A DNA stretch of 37,763 bases, taken from an uncultured Bacteroidia bacterium (GTDB lineage Bacteria; Bacteroidota; Bacteroidia; Bacteroidales; Prolixibacteraceae). The notes below the pieces were generated by a model, which made no database searches, was not told where the DNA came from, and saw nothing but the letters and a program-made list of their open reading frames with translations. The translations under genes and the position numbers were made by a program. Shown here piece after piece: positions 7,929 to 17,278 of the stretch (position 1 is its first letter; each line of letters begins with the position of its first letter). The stretch spans positions 1-37,763 of the forward strand of contig CAIUAN010000035.1 in the NCBI GenBank assembly GCA_903897145.1, given 5' to 3'.

Positions 7929-10900
7929 CTACTGTGTTAAGGTAAACCTAAAGCTAACACCAAAATTTGAGTTGGTTGTACGATACGAATTTGAGATATA
8001 AGGGCTATTCACCATTCTATCATAGAACAAACGGACAAGAAAAACCTGACTCAAGTTATAATCTGCAGAGAATTTGACGGAAAATGTCTCTTGCCCTGCT
8101 GTCGTTTGGTTATTTTCTTCCACTAATTGTCGCAAAATAGTTTTGTTCTTGCCATAAGCAAGGTCAAATCTAATATTCAGATCATTGTTAAAAGTTTTTT
8201 GAGAACTCTTCGTCTTTACGAATAACTTCATATTTTCGAATCGGTATCCAAAGCCCAGGCTAGCCTCGTTATTGTATAGCTCCATGGCCTGATTATTCGT
8301 CAGACTAAGCATAATATTTCGAGTCTTTCGGTAATCAAATCGCGAAGTTACATTGTTCAGCCAAGTAATATCGATGTCGAGTAAAGGATTGAAAGTCTCA
8401 TTGATGTTTATCGTAGAAATTCCATATTTAGGCAAAAAATTATCCTGTGCATCACGCATATAACTAAACCCATCATTTTCAGTTTTATAATCTAAGTTGG
8501 AGATATATGAACCAATGCTATAAGTTGATTTATAGTCATGCATAATATTCATTGATTTCATCACCTCTTTCAGTCCAGGAATTTTACTCACGACTCCCGA
8601 ATATTGAATGCGCCAATTTGGAAGCATAAATTTAGCTGATGGGAATGGTGTTAAAGGAACTTTATCGGCACTAACGCCTGAGTAGGCGGCCAGGAAAGAC
8701 GGAATTAGTACCTCCTGAGAAGTGGGGCCGTAGCCTAGCGGGAAGTTAGTCACTCGATCGAACTGTCCAGGAGTATATCCAAAAGTAGAATTTGATACTC
8801 TTGAATGATCGAGTCGCATGGCAATCTCCTCGCGATTTTGCTTAAACTGATTCCAAACTTTCGATTCTTGAGCTTGCGATTTTCCTAGGCTTTCAAAAGC
8901 AGATCCAAGTGAGATAATCGTCATACTGTAATTACCATTCATCATTTTGTTATAACCGCCCCATCCATTTTGGTTATTATAAAGCAAAAACTCTGATGAG
9001 TTGTTAGAGAAGCTCTGATTAGCAATAAGATCAATTTTTAAATCGGGCATTGGAACTATTTTGGCCCTGATATTAAGACGCGTATTATTGCTAAGCATAA
9101 ATGGCCTGTTCACAATGGAGTCAGAAGATATCCAACCTTTTTGTGCCGCCATTTCGCCGAAATTTGCATTCTGTTGACCAAAAATAAAGGGTAATCCAGG
9201 AGCAAGAAGCTTTGTTCCACTTGAGCCTTCATAGTTTGAAGTTCCAAAGAAGCTTGCGCCTGGGAGATAGCCATAAAGACCAGTGCCTCCATTTTGAGAA
9301 TACGATACATTGACATTATATAACATCATCAGGAACCGCGCAACATATTCGTCTAGCTTAAAATTCATAAACGCCTGCTTATCCTTTGATCCAGTAACTT
9401 CAATAACGGCTTGCGCACAATCAATATCTGGGGTAAAAATTATGCGATTCTCATTGGCCACTTTCATTTTGCCATTGATCATCTTGCCTTTCTCATCAGT
9501 CACTCTCAGGGTAACATTTAATGTTCCCAATTTATGAAAGATTGATTGAGGGACATCTTTCTTCAAGACACTCTTAGCATCTTTAAACCTTAGTGCACCC
9601 AGATCCAGAGGCTGAGCCTTTCCTCTTTTCGCCTGAATCTCTCGACGCCCCCGGCCAAACTCCCCGTATTTTTGATTGATTCGTTTTAAATATGGAACTC
9701 GATTATATAGCCGAATAAAGTCAGCCTGTCCATTTAGTTGAATTGCATTCGAATTACTTATGCTATTCCCTAGCACATAATTTGACTTTGTGAGAGGTGC
9801 AACATCCCAGTCGTAACCAGCCCTATAAATAACCGTAGAAGTTACCCAGTCAAGAAGTGGCAATTTATTAATTGGCACACCATAGGAGACATTCCAGTTG
9901 TGATTGTAATGTGTTGTTCGTCCTCCATCAAGAATATTTTGCCAAATCGTGTCTCTTCGTGCTTGGTATCCGGGCAGATTCTTATCCATCGAACCCAGTG
10001 GCTCATCAATACGTGAAGAGTTCACAGAGGTGAAATCAATTTTCAGCCCACGAGTTAGGTCATATCTAAAATCGAAATACTTATTCCAAAGGAAATCGGA
10101 AAGATATGATTTAGGGAGTGAAAATCCTGGATTGGTAATATCTCGATACTGAGTTGTATTGCTTGTTCGATTCAAATCAGATCGGAAAGAGATCTGGCTA
10201 GGGACAAAATTTATATTGAAATCACGGATAAGGGCAAGTGGAGCTGGTTTTAAAAATTTAACATTCCTAAAAGGGTCGATAGACTTTGGTCTTGTGACAA
10301 AATTGTAATTAATCAAAAATCGCGTATTGATTGACTTGTTCTGTTCCGTGGTAATGTCACCCTGAGAATAGGTATTATGAGCATAGGTGAAGGTGAAATT
10401 AGAGATGTCGTAAATCTTCGGCTTCCCCGATTTATTTTGTTTGTCGATCTGAACATTCGTTAAATTTATGCTTCGCCTCTCCGTATAAGTTTCGGCAATA
10501 TGCTTAATAGAATCTCGAGCATGGGCACTTCCAGCATTCGCAAGAGCATCGCCCATTTTAACATCTTTGTCTAACGGAGAATATTCAGGTGTAGCCACTG
10601 ACTTAGAGGCCCCTATATAAAGTGGGATTCTAATCCCTGACTCTTTTTTGAAAAATTTACCTAGTTCCAGATTGGCTGAGAGATCATATTCATGCGTATC
10701 TGCCATAGTCCGCTGTCCCATCTTCGAATCAATGTTACCAAACCCAGAGGTTGTAAGCCTTCCCGCAAAGGAATAAGTTCCCAAATCAGCCAGATTACCG
10801 GCCACACGACCCACTGCCGCCCAGCCACCTTTCTCTTCAAAATTAGTAAGCCTTAACTCATTAACCCACACCTCTATTGACTTAGGACCGAGGGTTCTCT

Positions 10901-13900
10901 CTTTCCGATTTCGAATACCAATCATACCAACGTCAACCTGACTTAAGTCTGGATTACCTTTGATCCGGATTAAATTTTTATTCCCATTTACACCAGCATG
11001 CACCTCCTCATAAATCGTAGCCAATGTAATTGCGGAACCCGCTTTACGCATCTCCGCATTCCGCTTTAATTTAAGTTCGACAAGCGTATCGAGTGGAATA
11101 TATACCCTATTTGCCTCCGGCCATACTGCTAATTGATCGGCCAAAACATTTGGATTATAATCACTTCGAGGAGGCGTTAACGATAAAGGAATCTCATACT
11201 CATAATAGTTATATTGAAAGTCTGTTCCTATTCGGACAAAGAGATATAAGTCATTATTGCGCAGACTACTAGCGGGTATAGACTCCGCATGTACATCGAG
11301 CTTTAAATTCTTGTACCTGCGCATATCTATCTGCATGGTTTTATAGGCTCCTCGAGAATCTCCTGGCTGTAAGTCAGTAGTCTTTAATACCATGGCCTGC
11401 TCATTAAGCTGAATAAGCTGGGGATTAGAAGGATCGATAGCCCTATTAACGCCTGGTGGGATCACATAGTTAACTGGTTTTCTGTTGCCATTCTCCTCCA
11501 CATTTACCGCAGAGATATCAAACTGAGTGCTTGGATTCGTTGCGCTATTATCTTCGGTCAGATTTTGGTCATATCGTCTCCAATTGGTCCGCACGAGGTC
11601 GAGCGATGCAAAACGCATCACAACAGGTTTTTTCCACCCTTTTAAAAACATTCGAATAAATCGAATCGACCTAAAATCATTGATTGAACCATAGACTTTC
11701 TCAGGTGAACTAATCGGAATACGATACTGATACCACGTGATTTGTGATTTTGCACCGCTCAGCAAGTTCACATCAGACTTTATAATATCTGCGATATAAT
11801 TTTGTCCAATTGCCATATTGCTTTTATCCACCTTGACATGGTATTGGTAATATGCCTCAGTCTCTGAAAGAGTGTTGTCATCATTGATATCTTCGTCATC
11901 GGGAATGGAAGTTGCGGCAGTTGGATAACTCTCTGGAGACTGTGCCGAAGTGGGTGAATTCCCCTCAGACCGCGAGTAATATTTATACCTAGATAGCACA
12001 TCCTTTTTTTGATTATCATAATCGGTTCCCCTAAAATAATGATAATCGTCACTTGACGGATCTTTTGAAGCTTGATCAAGTGCTTGCGGGCTCACTAGTC
12101 CGCCTAGGGTATTGATATAATTATTAAAGAATGTCTTTTCATCTTTCGAATTAAGCCCATCCAACCCAATATCTTGGTTTACACGCGCCGCAGGAGCATT
12201 ATCAAAAGCTTTAACAAGTGATTGTTGCTTTGAAACCCGCCCCCATGCTGTCTGGTCGGTATTTAATGAGTTCCCATCGGATGGTAAGCCGTGTTCGAAT
12301 GATTTACGACCATCACGTAAGATATCTTCTGAAATATTTCCTAAATTAAAATATAGATCCCCGCCTGGATTTGGATTATTGATAGAATCCATGGCAAATG
12401 GATCCATCACCCAGAACTCTAAATATTCGATGTTTGCAGACTCGAAATCACTGGTTTCTATTTTTCGCATAATCCCACCCCAGCGAGTTTCTGGAGCACG
12501 TAATAGGCCTGAAGTCTCTACTCCAGAGGAGTGTGCAGTGGGCTGTGCATCGTAATTATAAGATCCTCTTTCACTTGGATAATACGCAAGATCAAGGGTT
12601 GGGATATTGGTAGGTTGGCCCGAGGGAGTTTGTTTATTCGGGAATATCTCATATTGGAAAACTTCTCGTGTACGATGATCATCAAGCTTCTTTTCAGTAA
12701 GGAGATACGATGGAGCAGTGCTTCGTTGGATATATGGGTCAATCATATACCAAGACAAATGGGCCCGATTAAAACCATTCGAAAGATCATTAATAAGATT
12801 ACCCTCTGGGAAGAGTTCATTATTTTGTGGGGTACTGGCCATAGACCATCCGACAAATGACTTCAGACTAAGCGGTGTTTTCGACCCCTCAAAATCATCT
12901 AAATAAACAGCACCATCTTTTGAAATGACTTTCGAATGCCCTGGCAGCAATCGCGCATATTCTGCTTCAACCAAGATTTTAGACTCTTCATTGGTCTTAT
13001 GAAATGGGATGGCATTAACCAATTTGGTGATGATTGGTAACTTGGTATTGTACGATCCATTTAACCCTAACATTAAATTAGAAATTGGATCCTCTCCATA
13101 ATTAACTTTCTGATATAGTGGCTGCTCATGAAGGTACATAAGCGTACCCCCGATATTAAAATTCTTGCCAAACTCGTAATTTAAATGTGTGCCAATCATT
13201 GTTTTTTGCTGCATACTAAACAAATCTTGACTCTCAGTAGAGATCGATATAGGCGTTCCTGATTCCAGTAATCCTTGATTGATAATTTTTACTTTCCCTT
13301 GCGTATAGTCCACAATAAAGTCGACATCTTCCTGCAGTTGGCGGCCACCAGCTAAAACCTTAACCGATCCTCGCGCAATATTAATTGCATCGAGAGAGAT
13401 ATCCGTACTCGAGGCTCCTTTATAGCTTCCGATAATTTTATATTTATTCTTTTCGGCATCCTGAATAGCCACTGTTTTAGTGCTTGAATACAAACTCTTA
13501 AAGACATATTTGCTAATGGCAGTGCCATCGCCCTTAAGCTGACGCTCGAGATTAGAACCAAAAGGTTCGATGACTGGGAAAATAATTCGTCCGCGTTGCG
13601 AATTAATGGTAACCCGCTCCAAATAGTCAAAGACTCCATCGGGATAAGGATCTAACTGTTTGTTTAAATTGTCCAGATTCATAACCCCCAAGAGCAACTT
13701 TTCCTTCAAAGGACCGTCAGGGAGATAGCTCATATTAATTCCTGCAGCATCATTTCGAAAAAATACATCCAGCTTAAACTCCTCAGGGGAAAGGCGCTGA
13801 CTATTGATGTTATAAATATTCTTCATCATTAAGCTCCAGTTTTTAAAAGAAGGATTTAGATTCGTCCCTTTAAGAAGTTTCAAGATTAAGGTTGAAGGAG

Positions 13901-15425
13901 CAGTAATACCATCCGTAGAAAATTCACCGACCTGAAACTTCTCTCCATTGGCAGTATACTGATAGGCAACCGCTAGAACTTCATCTGCATTGAGCGATTG
14001 CGACAAGGAGATATATCCCAATTGTCGGTTGATAGAATATTCAGTAGAATCTAGTAAACGGGCATTTTCAATCTTCTCATAATCACGACCAGCAAGAAAA
14101 TCTCTTGCAGACAAAGAGCTAAGTGTTTGTGTAATGCCCGCAATATTACGAATCCCTGAATAGGTATTTTTCATCTCGTTGTAAATCCCATTGATCCCAT
14201 TCCCTGGAAACGTATTCAATGGATAAGGCAACCCTGGAGTATCGCCAAAAGAGGTCACCGTCTGATTTTGCTTATTTACGCCTCGCTCGCCAAGATCCAA
14301 TAGAGCTAAAATATTCCGAGATGATTGAAATCGACTCGATTTATTAGTGACCCAAACTTCAATCTTATTGATCGTAACTGAAGATTTAATTATGGGTAAT
14401 ATTTGAAGCGCTTTATCATAATTCTCGTAAAAATAGTGCCCTAGCAAGAAATGTCGATTGGCATCATAATCGGCTGCACTAATCTCAAATTTCGCCTTGG
14501 AAGCACCTCCTTCGGTATTAATCATCTTCGTTTCGCCTTTTTGCTGAGACAAAACTGTAGAGACCGACAGTTTTCCAAATTGAAGATCCGTTTTAATACC
14601 AAAGAGATTGGTACCCCCTCTAATTAAAGTTCCAGATAACGGCATTGAGACATTCCCTGCCTCAACTTTCTTCAGGATGTCATCCTCATGTCCGGCGAAA
14701 TTTAACTTGATCTTATTTTCAAAATCGAAGGTCGCATCCGTGTTGTAATTAAACTTCATCTTAAGCCTTTCACCAATCTGGCCATCAAGATTTACATTTA
14801 TTTTCTCTGTGAAATCAAAGGTGGTATACTTCTGCATCCTGACTGGAATAGCAGGATTTTCTATTCTGCTAGTCTTGATGCCGAGAGCCATTTCAACATA
14901 TCCTTGGGGCTTAATATTTACTATATCAGAGCCAAAAACCTTATTAAAAGCTGCCCCACCAATGTGAAACTGAGGGATTAGTTGCGATTTCTGATCAAGA
15001 GAATCCTGAGCCATTCGATTTCTCCAATAACGATCAATGGCCTCACGCGAGTTGCTTTTTAAATATTCTCCGCGCCGCATGGAGGTAGGTAATCGATAAT
15101 CTAAAGAGCCAATCTTTTCGGAAATTAAATAGTCGCCAGAGATTGGATCATACTCAACAACTGTCCGAATATTAGACGGTTTTCTCAAATAGATTGGGCT
15201 AGAATCTTGTGCGGCTGTTTTCGCAAAAGCGCCTTGATCTTTAAAAGGGAATGGCAACTTTCGGATTGAATCTGAAGAAAGAGAATCAGAGAGTGCCAGA
15301 TTATCTGCACACAAAACCCTCCCCATTGAACTATCTTGCCTCCCACCGGCAAGGGTATTGTCAGTTACAGAGGAGATGATCAATAAAGATAAAACTACCG
15401 CCGTATTTATGAATATACGCTGCAA
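7929..15425 (-). CDS. sprA: SprA/Sov, outer-membrane translocon of the type IX secretion system
   Basis: SprA (Sov in Porphyromonas) is the giant outer-membrane beta-barrel that forms the T9SS export channel for proteins with C-terminal sorting domains. The 2498-aa protein begins with a Sec signal peptide (about 1-27). It has the long beta-strand-rich body expected of the family, including DFTEKINVNLDGQIGERLKM and the plug-side region VDFIVDYTQGKVKIINQG, and ends in a barrel strand with terminal aromatic residues (NFGVSFRFTLTQ). The length is close to that of other SprA proteins. It is last in a tight pdxA-ruvA-sprA run, 9 bases after ruvA; ruvA-sprA linkage is known in Bacteroidota. It is the expected exporter for the type B cargo protein encoded at 25816-29502. 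Confidence 0.97.
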   Translation of the reverse strand: MQRIFINTAVVLSLLIISSVTDNTLAGGRQDSSMGRVLCADNLALSDSLSSDSIRKLPFPFKDQGAFAKTAAQDSSPIYLRKPSNIRTVVEYDPISGDYLISEKIGSLDYRLPTSMRRGEYLKSNSREAIDRYWRNRMAQDSLDQKSQLIPQFHIGGAAFNKVFGSDIVNIKPQGYVEMALGIKTSRIENPAIPVRMQKYTTFDFTEKINVNLDGQIGERLKMKFNYNTDATFDFENKIKLNFAGHEDDILKKVEAGNVSMPLSGTLIRGGTNLFGIKTDLQFGKLSVSTVLSQQKGETKMINTEGGASKAKFEISAADYDANRHFLLGHYFYENYDKALQILPIIKSSVTINKIEVWVTNKSSRFQSSRNILALLDLGERGVNKQNQTVTSFGDTPGLPYPLNTFPGNGINGIYNEMKNTYSGIRNIAGITQTLSSLSARDFLAGRDYEKIENARLLDSTEYSINRQLGYISLSQSLNADEVLAVAYQYTANGEKFQVGEFSTDGITAPSTLILKLLKGTNLNPSFKNWSLMMKNIYNINSQRLSPEEFKLDVFFRNDAAGINMSYLPDGPLKEKLLLGVMNLDNLNKQLDPYPDGVFDYLERVTINSQRGRIIFPVIEPFGSNLERQLKGDGTAISKYVFKSLYSSTKTVAIQDAEKNKYKIIGSYKGASSTDISLDAINIARGSVKVLAGGRQLQEDVDFIVDYTQGKVKIINQGLLESGTPISISTESQDLFSMQQKTMIGTHLNYEFGKNFNIGGTLMYLHEQPLYQKVNYGEDPISNLMLGLNGSYNTKLPIITKLVNAIPFHKTNEESKILVEAEYARLLPGHSKVISKDGAVYLDDFEGSKTPLSLKSFVGWSMASTPQNNELFPEGNLINDLSNGFNRAHLSWYMIDPYIQRSTAPSYLLTEKKLDDHRTREVFQYEIFPNKQTPSGQPTNIPTLDLAYYPSERGSYNYDAQPTAHSSGVETSGLLRAPETRWGGIMRKIETSDFESANIEYLEFWVMDPFAMDSINNPNPGGDLYFNLGNISEDILRDGRKSFEHGLPSDGNSLNTDQTAWGRVSKQQSLVKAFDNAPAARVNQDIGLDGLNSKDEKTFFNNYINTLGGLVSPQALDQASKDPSSDDYHYFRGTDYDNQKKDVLSRYKYYSRSEGNSPTSAQSPESYPTAATSIPDDEDINDDNTLSETEAYYQYHVKVDKSNMAIGQNYIADIIKSDVNLLSGAKSQITWYQYRIPISSPEKVYGSINDFRSIRFIRMFLKGWKKPVVMRFASLDLVRTNWRRYDQNLTEDNSATNPSTQFDISAVNVEENGNRKPVNYVIPPGVNRAIDPSNPQLIQLNEQAMVLKTTDLQPGDSRGAYKTMQIDMRRYKNLKLDVHAESIPASSLRNNDLYLFVRIGTDFQYNYYEYEIPLSLTPPRSDYNPNVLADQLAVWPEANRVYIPLDTLVELKLKRNAEMRKAGSAITLATIYEEVHAGVNGNKNLIRIKGNPDLSQVDVGMIGIRNRKERTLGPKSIEVWVNELRLTNFEEKGGWAAVGRVAGNLADLGTYSFAGRLTTSGFGNIDSKMGQRTMADTHEYDLSANLELGKFFKKESGIRIPLYIGASKSVATPEYSPLDKDVKMGDALANAGSAHARDSIKHIAETYTERRSINLTNVQIDKQNKSGKPKIYDISNFTFTYAHNTYSQGDITTEQNKSINTRFLINYNFVTRPKSIDPFRNVKFLKPAPLALIRDFNINFVPSQISFRSDLNRTSNTTQYRDITNPGFSLPKSYLSDFLWNKYFDFRYDLTRGLKIDFTSVNSSRIDEPLGSMDKNLPGYQARRDTIWQNILDGGRTTHYNHNWNVSYGVPINKLPLLDWVTSTVIYRAGYDWDVAPLTKSNYVLGNSISNSNAIQLNGQADFIRLYNRVPYLKRINQKYGEFGRGRREIQAKRGKAQPLDLGALRFKDAKSVLKKDVPQSIFHKLGTLNVTLRVTDEKGKMINGKMKVANENRIIFTPDIDCAQAVIEVTGSKDKQAFMNFKLDEYVARFLMMLYNVNVSYSQNGGTGLYGYLPGASFFGTSNYEGSSGTKLLAPGLPFIFGQQNANFGEMAAQKGWISSDSIVNRPFMLSNNTRLNIRAKIVPMPDLKIDLIANQSFSNNSSEFLLYNNQNGWGGYNKMMNGNYSMTIISLGSAFESLGKSQAQESKVWNQFKQNREEIAMRLDHSRVSNSTFGYTPGQFDRVTNFPLGYGPTSQEVLIPSFLAAYSGVSADKVPLTPFPSAKFMLPNWRIQYSGVVSKIPGLKEVMKSMNIMHDYKSTYSIGSYISNLDYKTENDGFSYMRDAQDNFLPKYGISTININETFNPLLDIDITWLNNVTSRFDYRKTRNIMLSLTNNQAMELYNNEASLGFGYRFENMKLFVKTKSSQKTFNNDLNIRFDLAYGKNKTILRQLVEENNQTTAGQETFSVKFSADYNLSQVFLVRLFYDRMVNSPYISNSYRTTNSNFGVSFRFTLTQ

Positions 15426-15434
15426 CTTATTGTT

Positions 15435-16016
15435 TTAAAAACTTTTTAAGGCAATTTTAAGAAGCTGTTCAACCGTAAGATCTGGGCTCTTTGCTAAAAT
15501 TTGATCCAGCGAATTTTCGACTGTTTTTTTATTAAACCCAAGCATCTCAAGTGCACTTAAAGCTTCATTACGAACAACCGAATTTCCAATCTGGAAAAGT
15601 TCACTCGTAACAATACCTGTGCCAACTTTGTCTTTTAAATCAATTATTACACGCTGCGCTGTCTTCGCACCGATCCCTTTGATTCCCTTTAGAAGGCTTA
15701 CATTGTCAGTGACAATTGCACTACTCAGATCCTCAGGCGAATACGAGGAAAGCATCATGATCGCAATAGAAGCTCCAATTCCATTTACAGAGATTAAAAG
15801 GCGAAAAAAATCTCGCTCTTCCTGATCTGCAAATCCATAGAGAAGATGAGCATCTTCGCGCACCACTTGATGCAGAAATAATTTGCTATTTTCATTGCCC
15901 TTCAGACGTGAATAGGTATTGACGGAAATATGCAAAAAGTATCCAACACCACCCGTTTCAACTACAACACCGGCTGGAGTTAAACTAGAAATGGCCCCCT
16001 TAATATATTCGTACAT
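15435..16016 (-). CDS. ruvA: Holliday junction branch migration protein RuvA
   Basis: RuvA binds four-way DNA junctions as a tetramer and loads the RuvB helicase. The 193-aa protein shows the N-terminal OB domain (MYEYIKGAISSL), two helix-hairpin-helix motifs (VNGIG at 77-81 and KGIKGIGAKTAQR at 110-122) and the C-terminal RuvB-binding domain (about 145-193, SALEMLGFNKK). Length and order are normal. It lies 30 bases after pdxA and 9 bases before sprA. RuvB and RuvC are not in the window. Confidence 0.97.
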   Translation of the reverse strand: MYEYIKGAISSLTPAGVVVETGGVGYFLHISVNTYSRLKGNENSKLFLHQVVREDAHLLYGFADQEERDFFRLLISVNGIGASIAIMMLSSYSPEDLSSAIVTDNVSLLKGIKGIGAKTAQRVIIDLKDKVGTGIVTSELFQIGNSVVRNEALSALEMLGFNKKTVENSLDQILAKSPDLTVEQLLKIALKSF

Positions 16017-16046
16017 AACGTTGTGAAATAATAATTAATTCTAAAT

Positions 16047-17108
16047 CTACTCGCTACCATAGCGGTCAGACTCATGATGTTTCAATGGGTTTTTCGATAG
16101 TACTTTATACTGCATTCTGTTTTCACAAAGATCGATCGCAAGATATAATGCATTCCGAAATGACTCCTCTGATGCAGTACCTGCGCCCGTAATATCATAA
16201 GCCGTGCCATGGCCTGGAGAGGTCCGAATGATTGGAAGACCTGCCGTATAATTTACACCAGAATCAAAAGACATAGATTTAAAAGGGATTAACCCTTGAT
16301 CGTGGTACATTGCAAGCGTTGCATCAAACTTCGCAAAATCGCCAGCACCAAAAAATCCATCCGCGGGATAAGGCCCCAAGGCAATAATACCCTCATCATT
16401 TGCCTTTTTAATGGCTGGAATAATTATGGAATCCTCCTCCGTGCCAATAATGCCTGAATCGCCGGCATGCGGATTTAATCCAAGAACGGCAATGCGCGGT
16501 TTGCGAATGGAAAAATCTTCAAGTAACGTTTTATGCAAAACTCTTAAATTACTAAGAATGCTCTCAATTGTGATTGATTCCGCAACCTTACTAATTGGAA
16601 TATGGCCAGTAACTACGCCCACTTTAAGTACATCGCTAACCATTAACATCAAATAATTTTTGGTGTCGAAAGCTTTGGCAAAATATTCGGTATGACCAGG
16701 AAATTTGAAATTTTCAGATTGGATATTCTCCTTGTTGATGGGTGCTGTAACAATCACATCAATGTCGCCTGACTTAAGATCGAGAACCGCAGCCTCAAGA
16801 GCGGCCAACGCAGATTCTCCTGCCACTTTAGTCGATTTACCCATTTCAACACGGATCTCCTCACTCACACAATTGATGATATTGCAGCGCTTTGAATTTG
16901 CCTCTTTGGCAGTGCTTATGGTGTTGAAGGTGAAGATCTCACTATCCATAGCTTTACGGTAATACGCCGCCACCTTTGATGATCCATAAACAATTGGAGT
17001 GCACATCTCCAGTATTCGATTATCGGCTAAAGCCTTAATAATCACCTCGTATCCTATGCCATTTATATCTCCGTGGGTGATCCCCACTCTAATTTTATGT
17101 TGGTCCAT
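16047..17108 (-). CDS. pdxA: 4-hydroxythreonine-4-phosphate dehydrogenase PdxA
   Basis: PdxA oxidises 4-phosphohydroxy-L-threonine with NAD(P) in the DXP-dependent vitamin B6 pathway. The 353-aa protein starts with the phosphate-binding THGDINGIGYEVI (11-23). The predicted metal-binding histidines His169, His214 (NPHAGDSG) and His269 (YHDQG) all keep a constant offset of three from E. coli H166, H211 and H266, as does His139 of GHTEY. All catalytic features therefore look intact. It is the first gene of the pdxA-ruvA-sprA run. A hairpin followed by a T-run lies only about 20 bases upstream of its start. Confidence 0.96.
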   Translation of the reverse strand: MDQHKIRVGITHGDINGIGYEVIIKALADNRILEMCTPIVYGSSKVAAYYRKAMDSEIFTFNTISTAKEANSKRCNIINCVSEEIRVEMGKSTKVAGESALAALEAAVLDLKSGDIDVIVTAPINKENIQSENFKFPGHTEYFAKAFDTKNYLMLMVSDVLKVGVVTGHIPISKVAESITIESILSNLRVLHKTLLEDFSIRKPRIAVLGLNPHAGDSGIIGTEEDSIIIPAIKKANDEGIIALGPYPADGFFGAGDFAKFDATLAMYHDQGLIPFKSMSFDSGVNYTAGLPIIRTSPGHGTAYDITGAGTASEESFRNALYLAIDLCENRMQYKVLSKNPLKHHESDRYGSE

Positions 17109-17127
17109 TCAGAGCCTATTTAAAGTT

Positions 17128-17155
17128 AAAAAACAACCACTTTATGAAGCGGTTG
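17128..17155 (-). terminator. Hairpin plus T-run just upstream of pdxA
   Basis: On the minus strand, a 9-pair stem (CAACCGCTT with AAGTGGTTG, one G-U pair, 4-base loop) is followed by six T. It has the form of an intrinsic terminator. It lies 124 bases past the pepA stop and 20 bases before the pdxA start, so it could end pepA transcripts or act on the pdxA leader. Confidence 0.6.
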
Positions 17156-17161
17156 ACTTGT

Positions 17162-17169
17162 CAAATATA
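17162..17169 (-). promoter_or_regulatory. Candidate -7 box for the pdxA-ruvA-sprA run
   Basis: The minus strand reads TATATTTG, an exact TAnnTTTG match, 54 bases before the pdxA start. A transcript from here would begin almost exactly at the 17128-17155 hairpin. No clear -33 TTG is present at the usual distance. Confidence 0.35.
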
Positions 17170-17278
17170 AGGTTTTAATTTGAGAGTTGGGGGTGAAGAA
17201 AGAAGGGCAAGACAAGGTCATAAACTTCATAGATTTAACATGAAGCCTACTGAACAGAACTTAATCATCTAATTTACC

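Noticed and set aside
12531-12860. 109-codon plus-strand frame inside sprA
   Set aside because: It lies fully inside the well-supported sprA gene on the other strand, and its translation has no family features. A shadow frame.
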